Source of the DNA: Amblyomma americanum
Taxonomy: Eukaryota; Arthropoda; Arachnida; Ixodida; Ixodidae
NCBI RefSeq assembly: GCF_052857255.1
Contig: NC_135498.1
Location: 157,299,961-157,363,960 of the forward strand
DNA: 64,000 nt
Reading direction: 5' to 3'
Shown: positions 11,271-21,869 of the stretch, in pieces
How the letters are laid out: each line of letters opens with the position of its first letter
Numbering within the stretch: the stretch's first letter is position 1
Made by a program: the position numbers and the translations under genes
Notes under the pieces: model-generated
The model's database searches: none
What the model saw: only the letters and a program-made list of their open reading frames with translations
What the model was told of the DNA's origin: nothing

Positions 11271-12073
11271 GTCAATTATAGTGGACAAAGCAAAGAAAAC
11301 CAACAAAGTGCCTCGATATAGCGCGGACGTCGATATAGTGACGGGAGAGGGTGGCGTCACACCTAAGGTCGTTATGGTAACGGCGCGCGCGCTGGTTGCG
11401 CCACCTGCCCGCCACCGCCTGAGAAGCCAAAGAAGAAGAAGAAAGCCAGAGAAGCAGAACATAATGCTTCGGGACATACCCATTCATCCAAACAATGCAG
11501 TTTATGTATACGCAGATGATATAGCTTTTTTTCGAATCAGCAAAGGATATTCATCCACTATACGAGTGTTTGCAGGCATACCTGAATGCTATTGAAGTCT
11601 GGTTGAACCAAATTAATTTATCACTTAATGTCAGCAAATGTGGCGTGCTGGTATTTCCGCCCGACACTCCTTTGTACATCTCGCTAGTATATCGCTCCAC
11701 TCCAATTCCGCAATTGGAGTCGGTTAAATACCGAGGCGTTACTTATGATCAAAGCTTGGACTGGCGGCACCATATTAAGAATAATGTTATTAAATGGGAA
11801 CGTGCTCTGGGCCGGTTGACACGAGTTACTAATCAAAAGTTTGGCATGCGTCCTGACACGTTACTGTTGCTCTATAAGGCTCATATGAGACCGATTCTGG
11901 AATTCGGTTGTGTCTTGTTCTCTTGTAGCGCAAACTACAAGCTGTAGCCATTAGCTTTACTGGAAAGGCGTGCCCTACGGCTATGCCTCGGACTCCCAAA
12001 ATCAGCTTCAAACGTTGTCCTTTATCTGGAAGACCGTATCCCCGATCTCTTTTCCCGCTTCCAACTTCTAACA

Positions 12074-12655
12074 GTGTGTACTTTCCTCAGGTCCTTTGAC
12101 CCGGCCCCCGGCGTTCGTAGTCCCATTTTTCTATCCCAACCACACCTGTTTTTCACTAATCATTGGCCACGCTATCAGCTTCCGCAAGTTAGGTTCACGC
12201 AGAATCTGGTAGCCCCACTTCAGGTTGATCTGATCTCCTTTCAACAAGTTGCAGATACTCAGGCTGACCCCGTCTTCTACTATGACCATATTTTCCCGTA
12301 CCATGCGAAACATATGCCCGCAAATATCCTAAATTGTCTCCTTTCTGAACACCTACAGAATTTTCCTCTTCATAATGTTATCTCCGCTGATGCCTCCGGC
12401 AGCTGTGAGAAGGCGGCGGTTGGGATATATTCGCATGAGCTGGCTTGGAGCTATTCCGTTCGTATCCCAGATTATACTCCTATATTCTTCGCAGAGTTTC
12501 TGGCCATTGGTTTGGCTCTTCCCAAACTCCCTAGGCATGTAGCACGGGATCTTATTCTTGCAGACTGCCTTTCAGTTCTAGTCTCTCTCCAAAATTCGGG
12601 AAAATCTTTATTGAATCGTTGTCTTAGGTTTTTTTGTTCCTCGCACAGTGCGTGA
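12074..12655 (+). pseudogene. LINE RNase H domain
   Basis: A 193-codon open frame covering the connection region and most of the RNase H fold of the I-type element. The acidic residues in ISADASG, FFAEFLAIGLAL and ILADCLSVL match the D-E-D pattern that cleaves RNA in RNA-DNA hybrids. The frame breaks at 12640-12655, just before the IVWVPGHLDV strand with its conserved His in another frame, so the domain is not intact. Confidence 0.75.
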
Positions 12656-13414
12656 GATCCGCATTGTCTGGGTGCCTGGTCATTTGGACGTCTATTTTAA
12701 CGAGGTGGCTGATTTATTGGCAAGGTCAGCTCTCAGCGCTCCTGTAATCTATTCCGTCCATCTCATCATTATGTTAGAAAGTTCATGATTTCAGCGCTTC
12801 CAGCATATTTCAGCCAACATGAGTGATCCACTGCTCAATACCGAGGATTGTAGCCACTTAAAGATCCCATGGCATATCCGGTGGTGTAAATAAAGGCTTT
12901 GTGAGGTAGTCAATGACGCTTCTGCGATGCAGAATCCCTCACCGAAATTTCTACTTATGTAGATATAGGTTCGCTGCGACAAACCTTTGTGTGTCATATG
13001 GGCAAGTTGAAACGATAGATCATTTTCTCCTCTCTTGCCGGCGGTTCGCAGTTCAGAGAAAACAGTATTTGTAGGTCCCTCTTTCGAGGTAAGGACTCCC
13101 ACTGTCTCTTCAAGTTATTCTTTCGCTCGATGCAAGCGCAAAGGGATTTCCGTTAAGCAGTGTCTGCGGCTACCTTCTTGATTACATAAGTGCAACTGAT
13201 CAATTACCTTGTTAGCTGTATACAAAATTTTGTCGCATGTCCAAAAATGCTCGATTCTATTCCTGGCAATTCATATTTCTTCAATTCATTTGACTGTTTC
13301 AATTTTTATATTTATTTAGTCTTCTCACGCCTATTTTTCCCCGCGCAGATACCTCATTGGGATTATCCACTGAACCATGACCAATCCCCCTGCGTGGGTA
13401 TGTGCCATGCTTAC

Positions 13415-13415
<1 letters not shown>

Positions 13416-13445
<30 letters not shown>

Positions 13446-13455
13446 CAGAAGCAGA
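13416..13455 (+). repeat. (AAG)n microsatellite, LINE tail
   Basis: A run of AAG units decaying to CAGAAG at its end, directly after the I-type LINE. It probably originated as the element's 3' terminal repeat. Confidence 0.85.
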
Positions 13456-13804
13456 ACGCAAGCGCCAACAAAGTCGTCTATATCGAAAGTGTGAAGCCTT
13501 TGGGAGTGCCACTGGTATGGGAACCTGCGATGCTAGAATCGCACTCGGCAAGGCCAAAGGGTTTCGCTTTGCCGCACTTTAGATTGTTAAAGTGCTCTCA
13601 TAATCTTTTATTGTGTATCTTGTGTTCCAGTGACGTTGTCTCTAATGCAGGGCTTCTTTACTTGCTTTTTTGATGTCATTACATTTTCATATATATCGAT
13701 ATATATTTCCTATGTGTTACATACCGAGGCCACACTTTCTAATGCTGTGCTTCACCATCTCGTTTTGTGTACATATTGTTGCCAGTTATTTGTATTTGGT
13801 TGTA
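13456..13804. other. no gene seen
   Basis: Flank between the LINE tail and the Gypsy insertion. Several short open frames overlap here without any recognisable motif. Confidence 0.3.
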
Positions 13805-13808
13805 ATAT

Positions 13809-14183
13809 TGTCACGTAGTTGTGACGGCAGTCGAAGCAGCGATGAAGACGGACGAAAGGGTCTTCTAAAAGGAAACTGTTTATGGGGGTGACTTGCACCC
13901 AAAATGGACTGAATCACTCGGCGGCGGCGAAGCGACAAGCGTGCTCGGCGGTCTTCGAACAGAATGCCTGCCGCTGTCTGCCGTGCTCAATTTAAAGCTG
14001 ATAGCGAAGTTTCGATATAAAGCGTGCAAAGTTACTAGAACATTCCGAAACAACGTAGAATCAGCTCTGCCGGGCTGCGATCAAACGAGATAAATCTAGT
14101 CGCGTCTTGCGTCGCAAAGAAAGCGATAAGGTGGTGTGGCGGCAGGTTTGAAAAACGAACAAACATTACAAATATTCGCGGCA
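13809..14183 (-). repeat. Gypsy 3' LTR
   Basis: Plus-strand sequence starts TGTCACGTAG and ends CGCGGCA, giving TG...CA ends. It pairs with 19372-19744. The 5' LTR has AATAAA (reverse complement of 19440-19445), but the corresponding site here reads CATAAA around 13878-13883, so the polyadenylation signal looks mutated in this copy. Confidence 0.92.
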
Positions 14184-14205
14184 TTACTCCCCTCTCAAAG
14201 AAGCA
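14184..14205 (-). promoter_or_regulatory. polypurine tract of the Gypsy element
   Basis: The reverse complement reads CTTTGAGAGGGGAGTAA immediately before the 3' LTR. This is the expected place for the primer of plus-strand DNA synthesis. Confidence 0.75.
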
Positions 14206-14293
14206 TCGACCCGGTGCATTAAAACAAATATTGCGACTAGTAAGAGAAAAAAAACGGATCTTGCGAAAATAGAGCATGGAAATGCAGCGGCCT

Positions 14294-14626
14294 TTATCGC
14301 GCATAATACGGCTTCAGACGGACTACATGGACAACTTCTGGTCGTACGCGGCGTCGCTGCGATGCAGTCATTGCGTCAGGGATGACTTCATAATCCAGTT
14401 CACCTAGCCGACGAAGAACCTTGTACGGGCCGAAATAGCGGCGCAAAAGCTTTTCACTCAATCTACGGCGGCGAATGGGCGTCCACACCCAGACTTGGTC
14501 TTCTTCCTGGCTTGTATTCCGCGTAGCGTCTTCGTAGGTTGTAGCGTCTGGCGTCAGACAACTGCTGATCTTTGATCCGTAATCGGGCAAGCCTTCAAGC
14601 TTCTGCGCGCTGAAAGTAGGCGGCAA
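14294..14626 (-). pseudogene. Gypsy integrase C-terminal region (GPY/F module)
   Basis: The basic C-terminal tail of the integrase, which binds DNA nonspecifically. VWVWTPIRRRRLSEKLLRR leads into YFGPYKVLRRLGELDYEV, the GPY/F motif typical of Gypsy integrases, and the frame ends VVRLKPYYAR. No chromodomain follows. A frame change near 14610 separates it from the catalytic core, where the preceding frame continues into VDVAAYFQRAEA. Confidence 0.85.
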
Positions 14627-15980
14627 CGTCGACGTTCTCTTCTTCTGTAATGTTGGGCAGCATGGCGTCTAGCGTGGTCGTGGCCTCCCTGCCATTGACG
14701 AGTCCAAAAGGCGTCATCTGGGTGGTCTCCTGCACTGCGGTGTTGTAGGCGAAGACGACGTAAGGCAGGATGACATCCCAGGTTTTCTGTTCGGCATTGA
14801 CATACATGGCGAGCATATTGGCGATGGTTTTGTTCAGGCGCTCGGTTAGTCCGTTGGTCTGCGAATGGTTTGCAGTTGTCCTCCGCTGGCTGGTTTGGCT
14901 GTAGCGCAAGATGGCTTGCGTTAGTTCTGCCGTGAATGCTGTTCCTTTGTCCGTGATGAGCACATCGGGGGCACCGTGCCGAAGAAGTATGCACTCCCCG
15001 AAAAATTTGGCGACTTCCGCTGCTGTTCCGTTCGGTAGGGCTTTCGCCTTGGAGTAGCGGGTCAGGTAGTCGGTCGTTATGATGATCCACTTATTTCCAG
15101 ATGCTGACGTTGGAAAAGGGCCAAGCAAATCCATGCCAATCTGCTGAAAGGGCCTTGAGGAAGGTTCAATGGGGTTCAGAAATCCTGTTGGTCGCGTGGG
15201 AGGAGTCTTTCGTCGCTGAAAATCTCGGCAGGTTTTCACATAGTGTGCGACATCAGCAGACAGTCGGGGCCAGTAATACTTGTCTTGAATGCGGCGGAGG
15301 GTGCGAGTAAACCCGAGATGTCCAGCTGTCGGCTCGTCGTGTGAAGCCTGTAGAACTTCTTCGCGGAGACAAGTAGGTACTACAAAGAGGTAGGCTGTTT
15401 TGTCCGCTGTAAAGTTCTTCTTCACAAGGAGCTCATTCTGCACACAGAAGGAAGACAATCCTCGCTTGAATGAAGCGGGGGGTGAAGAAACCTTGCCTTC
15501 CAGGTACTCGATGAAGCCTTTTAGGTCGGGGTCCGAGCGTTGCTGCTGAGCAAAAGAGCTGGGGCTGATAGGTCCCAGGAAGGCGTCCTCATCGTCGTCC
15601 GGCGGCGGTTCATCTACAGGGACTCGTGAGAGGCAATCGGCGTCATTGTACTTGCGCCCGGAATTGTAAACGACGCTGACGTCAAACTCCTGGAGACGCA
15701 AACTCCATCGAGCGAGTCGGCCAGAGGGGTCCTTCAAATTGGCAAGCCAGCAGAGCACGTGGTGGTCGCTTACCACCTTGAACGGCCGTCCGTAGAGGTA
15801 GGGGCGGAATTTCGACGTAGCCCAGATGATGGCAAGGCACTCCTTCTCAGTTGTCGAATAGTTAGCCTCGGCCTTGGATAGGGAACGGCTAGCGTATGCG
15901 ATGACTTTTTCCAGCCTGTCACTTTTTTGAACGAGGACGGCGCCTAGTCCCACGCTGCTTGCGTCGGTATGAACTTCAGT
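14595..15980 (-). pseudogene. Gypsy RNase H plus integrase core
   Basis: A long open frame of about 450 codons. RNase H comes first: HTDASSVGLGAVLVQ lies just upstream in this frame, then YSTTEKECLAIIWA and KYNDADCLSRVPVD. The integrase HHCC domain follows (HDEPTAGHLGF, then VKTCRDF), with the last Cys of the usual CRDC read as Phe. The core has all three acidic residues: GMDLLGPFP, ITDKGTAFT and NGLTERLNK. The HHCC lesion would weaken zinc binding in the integrase N-terminus. The frame is otherwise well preserved compared with gag and protease. Confidence 0.9.
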
Positions 15981-15993
15981 ATCGGCGTTTTTA

Positions 15994-16920
15994 TCAAAAT
16001 GCGCAAGGATCGGTGGGGACTGCTAAACGACGCTGAAGTTCCTTGAAGGCTTCTGCTTGCGGCGCTTCCCATTTAAACGGCACGTCTGCCTTCGTCAGTT
16101 GGGTCAGGGGCTCGGCGATGCGCGAAAAGTTTTTCACAAATCGTCGGTAATATGCGCACAGTCCGAGAAATCTGCGCACTGCTTTCTTATCGGCCGGCGG
16201 TGGAAACTGTTCAATAGCAGCTGTTTTCTGCGGGTCTGGCCGTATTTCCTCCTTACTAACGATGTGGCCTAGAAGCAGCAGCTCTTCGTAGGCAAAGTGG
16301 CATTTCTCTGCTTTCAAGGTTAGGCCATACGACTTGATTGCGTCTAGTACTGTTCGGAGTCTTTTGAGATGCTCTTCAAAGTTCGAGGCGAAGACAACGA
16401 CGTCATCTAAATATACGAGACAAATTTGCCACTTCAGGCCTGCCAGAACTGTATCCATTACTCGCTGAAACGTCGCTGGTGCGGAACGGAGAGCAAATAT
16501 CATCACCTTGAACTCAAACAGCCCATCCGGAGTTATGAATGCTGTCTTCTCGAGATCTCTTTCGTCGACCTCAATTTGCCAGTAGCCGCTCTTGAGGTCG
16601 ATCGATGAGAAATATTTGGCGTTGCAGAGGCGGTCCAGTGTGTCGACGATGCGGGGAAGGGGGTAGACGTCCTTCTTTGTTATGTTGTTCAAGCGGCAGT
16701 AATCCACGCAGAATCGAAGTGCGCCGTCTTTCTTTCTCACTAGAACAACCGGTGCCGCTCATGGGCTGTTTGAAGGCTTGATGACGTCGTCGCGAAGCAT
16801 TTCTTCGACTTGGTCCCGGATGGCTTGTCGTTCTCGCGGGGACACACGGTAGGTGCTTTGACGGAGAGGTCGGACGTGTTGATCCGTTATATTGCTATGC
16901 TTGGAAATTGGCGTCTGTCA
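15994..16920 (-). pseudogene. Gypsy reverse transcriptase
   Basis: The RT domain. The upstream part reads TYRVSPRERQAIRDQVEEML and DVIKPSNSP, then a stop where the family has Trp (CCC-TGA, near 16761), then PVVLVRKKDGALRFCVDY. From there to 15994 the frame is open with IDLKSGYWQIEV (motif A), FALRSAPATFQRVMD (motif B), LVYLDDVVVFA (YLDD catalytic motif), LGHIVSKEEI and RRFLGLCAYYRRFVKNFSR. A frameshift near 16010-16020 separates it from the RNase H frame. The single TGG-to-TGA change and the shift make pol non-translatable as a whole. Confidence 0.92.
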
Positions 16921-17740
16921 CACCTTCGGCGATGTCGAAAAACACTCACTGTAGCTTTGAAGCAGATTGCGGATCTGGTCTTGTCTGTTCCAGTGCATGG
17001 CTGGGTTGATGTAAAAAGGGGGCGAGTTCTCTTGGTCAGGCGAATCTTCTGCGGAGGGGTCGGAGAGGGCGTAGGATTCTCGTACGTCAGATATTTCGTC
17101 GAAGAAAGCGATCATCGTTCCTTTGTTAATGTGCCGGTATTCTTCGCTGAAGTTATTCAGCAGTACTTCGACCTGGCCATTGAGTAAATGTGCGATGCCT
17201 CTTGCGATGCTGATTCGTCGGCCTAGAAGCAACTGCATGTTCCCCTCGATGATGGCTTCAGCGTTAATGGCTTTCGTGGCACCTACGGTCACGACAACGC
17301 CTGATCGGGGTGGGACGCTCAATTCTTCCTCCAGGATACTCAGGGCAATGTGATTTTTCCCAGTTTTCATCGAAGCGATGGCTTTGTCCGTCGAAAGCGT
17401 GATCTTCTTGGATCGGATGTCGATGATCGCCTGATGCTCATTAAGGAAATCTATACCCAAGATCACATCGCGGGAGCATTGCGGTAGCACAACAGAGGTG
17501 GCAGGATAGGTATGTCCTTTGACATTCACTCGCGCTGTGCATCGTCCTGATGGCGTAATGAGGTGGCCCCCTGCGGTGCGAATTTGTGGGCCGTCCCAAG
17601 CCGTTGTGACTTTTCTCAGCTGCGCAGCGAATGTTCCATTCATCACCTAGTAATCGGCTTCTGTGTCGACTAGAGCGGTAACTTTCCGACCGTCGATAGT
17701 CACTTCTAAGTCGGAGGTCCTGGCTCTTGCATTGCATGTC
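16918..17740 (-). pseudogene. Gypsy aspartic protease and linker
   Basis: The retropepsin-like domain that would cut the polyprotein. It reads LVDTEADY, then an in-frame TAG, then VMNGTF (17690-17630). Active enzymes have DTG and Ser-Val at these places, so this copy has lost both the catalytic-loop Gly and the frame. Downstream the fold continues with VVLPQCSRDVILGIDFLNEH (the hydrophobic-hydrophobic-GxDF flap partner), then a linker toward RT with CFSTSPKV at the end. Confidence 0.87.
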
Positions 17741-17995
17741 GCTCTCGGCGTCGGGTTACGGCTTCGTCACGTATGCGAGTCGCGGGTGGGGCGTGTGGTC
17801 GAAGCTCTTCTGGGTGGCGCCGTCGTTTCAAGGCAGCCTGCGTCGAGGTCGGGGTTCTCATTGTGTGCGGCGTCGGTGCAGCGAGTGCCGGTTCTTCATG
17901 CGGCGTCGCGGGTGCAGCGTCTTCATGGGGCGTGGTCGGTGGAGGATCTTCGGCGCTTCGCTCTTGAGCAACCTCACCTCCAGAGGTTGCTGCCT

Positions 17996-19344
17996 TTAGT
18001 TTACCCTACGGGGGCTGGGAGACCTTCCTCGTACCGCGGCTGCGAAGCTTCGGCGTGGCGACGCAATGCGCGAGGTTGACGGTGATGGTGAGCACGAAAA
18101 GCGGTTCGGCGTGTACTCTTCTCCACGCAGGTACTCGTCGATTTCCTTCGGACGTTGTCCGAAGCGTGGTCGTGGGGCGTTAACGGCAAATCCTGGAAGA
18201 CCGATACGTCGGTACGGGCAGTGACGAAGAATATGGCCGGCCTCACCGCAATGGAAGCACAACGGCCGGTTGTCGGAAGTCCTCCAGGCGTCGCAGTTCC
18301 TGGAGCTTGAGCGTCGGTCATAGGCTGGGCGGACGTTGTCTGGAAGGCGGCGTTGTGGAACAAGTGGCTCATCTCGGGAGGACGGGGGGGTTGTCGTTGG
18401 GGCTGAGCAGTCCTTACTGCAGCGGCGTAGGGAATGACCTGGGGTTCTGTGGCCGTCGGGGTGCCAAGTGCCTCTTGCACTTCTTCCCGTACCACGTCCA
18501 TCAGAGTCGATGCTTGGGCTGTGGGGAGGATGGCAGTAATCGGCGTAGCTCCTCTCGGACGATTTCGCGGATAACTTCCCGCAAGCTGTCGCTGGTGGTG
18601 GCCGGTGTGTCAGAACGGATTGCACAGGCAGAGGAAGGGCGGTTGTACTGCCGAGCTCGGACGTCGAGGGTCTCAATCGTGCAGGCTTCTTGCATGAATT
18701 CCTCGACTGTTTTTGGCGGCTGGCGGACGAGGCTGCCAAAAGAGTTGTTCTTTTACGCCGCGCATTAAAATCTGAACTTTCTTTTCCTCGGTCATCCCGG
18801 GGTCGGCGCGGCGAAATAGGCGCTTCATCTCCTCGACGTAACTGCGGACGGGCTCATTCGGAAGCTGAATCCTGGACTTGAGGAGTGGTTCGGCTCTTTC
18901 TTTCCTCACGACACTGGTGAATACCTTCAATAGTTCTCTCTTGGATTGTTCCCATGTCGTAAGGGACGACTGGTAGTTTTCATACCACGTGCGTGCGGAG
19001 CCATCCAATGAGATGAACACGTGCCCAATTTTTGCCGCATCATCCCACTTGTTGAATGACGCCACGCGCTCAAATTGATCCAACCATTCTTCAGGGTTTT
19101 CGCCTAGGGATCCATTGAAAGTTGGCGGCACCCGCGGCTGCTGTAGTATGATCAGTGTCGACATCTTCGGCGAGGTTGCGATGCTCGTAGCAGCGCCTTT
19201 TCGCTGTCTGGTGCGGTCCGGCAGGGTCCCGAACTTAGGCTCCTCTTTCTGGAGACGTCGGCTGGCTCGCTGAGCTGCTGGCTCGTCCTCGGGTGCGAAG
19301 CGCTGAGGGCTGGCTTCACGACTTGAAGGGGGCGTCCGGAACAT
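17996..19344 (-). pseudogene. Gypsy gag (capsid plus zinc knuckle), frameshifted
   Basis: The start is taken at the ATG at 19344-19342 because it lies 28 bp inside the 5' LTR and opens MFRTPPSSREASPQ. The capsid-like part (residues about 70-200) has PPTFNGSLGENPEEWLDQFE, SLDGSARTWYEN, WEQSKRELLKVF and EEMKRLFRRADPGMTEEKKV, all typical of Gypsy Gag. Frame shifts near 18710 and 18500 break the ORF. The nucleocapsid zinc knuckle CFHCGEAGHILRHC (about 18240-18195) is intact, followed by an Arg/Ser/Pro-rich tail. Confidence 0.9.
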
Positions 19345-19352
19345 GGAAGGCT

Positions 19353-19371
19353 ACCCAGCAGCTCCACCAGA
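19353..19371 (-). other. probable primer binding site of the Gypsy element
   Basis: One or two bases inside the 5' LTR the reverse complement reads TGGTGGAGCTGCTGGG. It starts TGG as expected for pairing with a tRNA 3' CCA end. The tRNA species was not determined. Confidence 0.55.
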
Positions 19372-19744
19372 TGTCACGTAGTGGTGACGGCAGTCGAAGC
19401 AGCGATGAAGACGGACGAAAGGGTCTTCTAAAAGAAAACTTTATTGGGCTGACTTGTACCCAAAATTGATTGAATCACTCGGCGGCGGCGAAGCGACAAG
19501 CGTGGTCGGCGGTCATCGAACAGAATGCCCGTCGCTGTCGGCCATGCTCAATTTAAAGCTGACAGCGAACTTTCGAGATAAAGCGTGCAAAGTTACTAGA
19601 ACATTCCGGAACAACGTAGAATAAGCTCTGCCTGGCTGCGATCAATCGAGATAAATCTAGTCGCGTCTTGCGTCGCAAAGAAAGCGATAAGGTGGTGTGG
19701 CGGCAGATTTGAAAAACGAGCAAACATTGCAAATATACGCGGCA
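19372..19744 (-). repeat. Gypsy 5' LTR
   Basis: Paired with 13809-14183 at nearly the same length (373 versus 375 bp). The reverse complement carries AATAAA (19445-19440) and a TATA-like AT stretch (CTTTATCTCG region near 19575). It would drive leftward transcription of the element. Confidence 0.9.
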
Positions 19745-19879
19745 ATATTATAACGTCTGCATAAGTGTGGAATGCGTTGTGCACCGCTGCCACTGTTTCA
19801 GGCGGCGGGACCTCGTCAGGCCAATTGGCCTTTTTTCTCAGCTCCCTCTTTCTGTTCAAAGAAATAAAATAAATATCAG

Positions 19880-20105
19880 TTTCAATTCCAACATTATTTT
19901 GGTTTTGTGCATGTTAAGGTTTAGACCCACGGTTTTGCTCAGCCTGTCTAACTCACTGAATATTCTTTGCTGTTCATCTCCCGAGTAATTTAGCAAGGCA
20001 ATGTCACCACCAGATTGCAGATTACTTAGGTGTTGTCAATTAAATATTATCCCCAACTGTTCCTAATCTATGCCTCGGAACGACTCCTGTAAGCATGCGG
20101 AGAAA
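19880..20105 (-). mobile_element. RTE-type LINE fragment (RT palm)
   Basis: This piece aligns by eye with 48960-49140 of the longer RTE copy: shared CTGTCTAACTCA, GCAAGGCAATGT, GCAGATTA, TATCCCCAACTG and CTCCTGTAAGCA stretches in the same order. It covers the sequence around the RT active-site region. Both ends are truncated. Confidence 0.7.
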
Positions 20106-20690
20106 AGCATCGACGTTGCTAAAAACACATCTCTACGTACTTCGGCTGCCTTTATTTCGGAAATGTGCAAACATGTTCAGAATAGGCCACAGGCCAAAAA
20201 CTAATGGTAGTAACTTCAAGATGCCTGTGGCGTATGTAAAATCCATGTGAATAAAATACTAATAAACACATAAGTAAATCGGTGGCAGGTCGCATACGAG
20301 CACACTAATAGGAAATTATAATATTTACAATCGAAAAGCTTCACATACATAGGTGAGGTTTAGAAACATACTAAAACAATTACTATCAAACAAAATCATT
20401 TGAAAGTGACACACTGGCGGGTCAATATCATACGGGAAAAGGACATCGATACACACATACACACTATAATATTTAGTAAGAAGTCATGGAACATAATTTA
20501 CAACGAACACATTGAAATCGTGTGGGTGGAGATTATACATGCTAAGCTACTTTGATTCGTACCGATGAAAGTGCAAATTAAGTGCTTTTTTGGCATAATT
20601 TGTTCTCGTACGTGGAAGTGTCCAGTTCTCAGTGGATCGCGTTTGAACATATCTTTATGAGATTTCACATTGCGATATTAAGAATAAAAA
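20106..20690. other. no gene seen
   Basis: AT-rich, with stops in every frame. The right half probably belongs to the 3' untranslated part of the next reverse-strand LINE. Confidence 0.3.
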
Positions 20691-21869
20691 TTAAAATTGG
20701 TGGTGAAGAAAATTTGAAGTAGTGTAATAGGGCATATTCGAGAAAAACGCTTACACGAATTACTTCATATTGAGTAAACAATTCAGCGGTATGGGCTTTA
20801 ATCTAGCACCTGCGATAATCATATTAGGTTTCTTTTGAAGAATTACAATTTTCTGAAGATTCGTTTCAGATGTGGTGGCCCAAACTAAGCGGCAATAGTT
20901 AATGTTTGACTTGAATCGGGCATAATAAATCATTCGTTTTATACAGGGAGGAAATTCAGTTCGGTACCGAGCAAGAAAACCAAAGGAAGGAGCTATTTTT
21001 TACGAAGATGTGTTGCATGCGCTGTCCGGAACATGCAGGCGTCTAATACTACACCGCGTGATTTGAAGCTGTCCACGACTTCTCTTTTGTGGTTCCCTAG
21101 TTGAAGATCATGTCTTAGGTCAATTATTAGGTTTCTGGGTCTGATGAAAACGGCTTGAGATTTATTGGTATTAATAGACAACCCATTTTGAGAGCACCAC
21201 GCATGCAAAGTTTTAAGAACAGCGTTACCGCGATTTTATAATTCGTCTGTTGAGGAGCCCGTTAGAGAAGTACTGGTGTCATCTGCGTACAGAATGAATT
21301 TAACTTTACTGTCAATGTCAAAATCAGTCTCAAAGTCATTTATTTATACATTAAAGAGAAAAGTACCTATAAGGCTAACCTGAAGGACATCACAATTTAT
21401 GGCTTGAAGAGTCGACCCATGTCCATCAGAAACAAACGCCTGTTTTCGATCTGATGGCATGAACGTAGAGGATGGAGACACATTCTTCGAACACCATACA
21501 TTTCTATTTTCGCAGGCAAAATATTATGGTTAAGAAAGTCAAAATCCCTACTGATTTCAACAAAGATACCCAGAGTTAGATATCTATGTTCAAAATTTGG
21601 CAAGATAATTCTTTTGTTATAGAAGTGCAGGTTCAGTAGAGCTTCCATTTCTAAACCCGAACTATAAAGCTATTAACAAGCTCTGTTTAGCAAAATAATT
21701 ATCCATTCGCTTTAGAATATTCAATGCATTTACCTTCCAGAAAACCGAACGTACGGAAATCGGGCGGCAGTTGGTTAATACGGCTTTATCACCTCCTTTA
21801 AAGAGAACTTTTACTTTGACATTTTTAATATCATTCATTAATACTTATTTAAAAGGCAAAGGCGGGCTA

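Larger units (their letters stand above)
11460..13455 (+). mobile_element. I-clade-type LINE with RT end and RNase H, 5'-truncated
   Basis: A forward LINE fragment beginning inside the RT palm: VYVYADDIAFF (11501-11533) is motif C. Next come LSLNVSKCGVLVFP, VKYRGVTYDQSLDWRHHIKN and RPILEFGCVLFS (11570-11945), then ALLERRALRLCLGLP. An RNase H domain follows: ISADASG (about 12380-12400, first Asp), FFAEFLAIGLAL (Glu, about 12486-12521), LILADCLSVL (second Asp, about 12550-12580) and WVPGHLDV (about 12671-12694), with frameshifts near 12640. The 3' part (12790-13400) holds a degraded C-terminal zinc-knuckle-like region and ends in an (AAG)n tract. The RNase H plus microsatellite-like tail fits the I group rather than CR1/RTE. 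The segment 11281-11459 is open but unrecognised and may be a separate 3' tail. Confidence 0.78.
13805..19748 (-). mobile_element. Gypsy-type LTR retrotransposon with both LTRs and a 4-bp target duplication
   Basis: The element body is 13809-19744, flanked by ATAT at 13805-13808 and 19745-19748. It is transcribed leftward. The LTRs are 13809-14183 (3' LTR) and 19372-19744 (5' LTR). Gag, protease, RT, RNase H and integrase follow in the Ty3/Gypsy order on the minus strand. No env-like ORF fits between the integrase end (about 14290) and the 3' LTR. A polypurine tract adjoins the 3' LTR. Inactivating changes are listed with each gene. The LTRs are similar but visibly diverged, so this is an old insertion. 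Confidence 0.93.
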
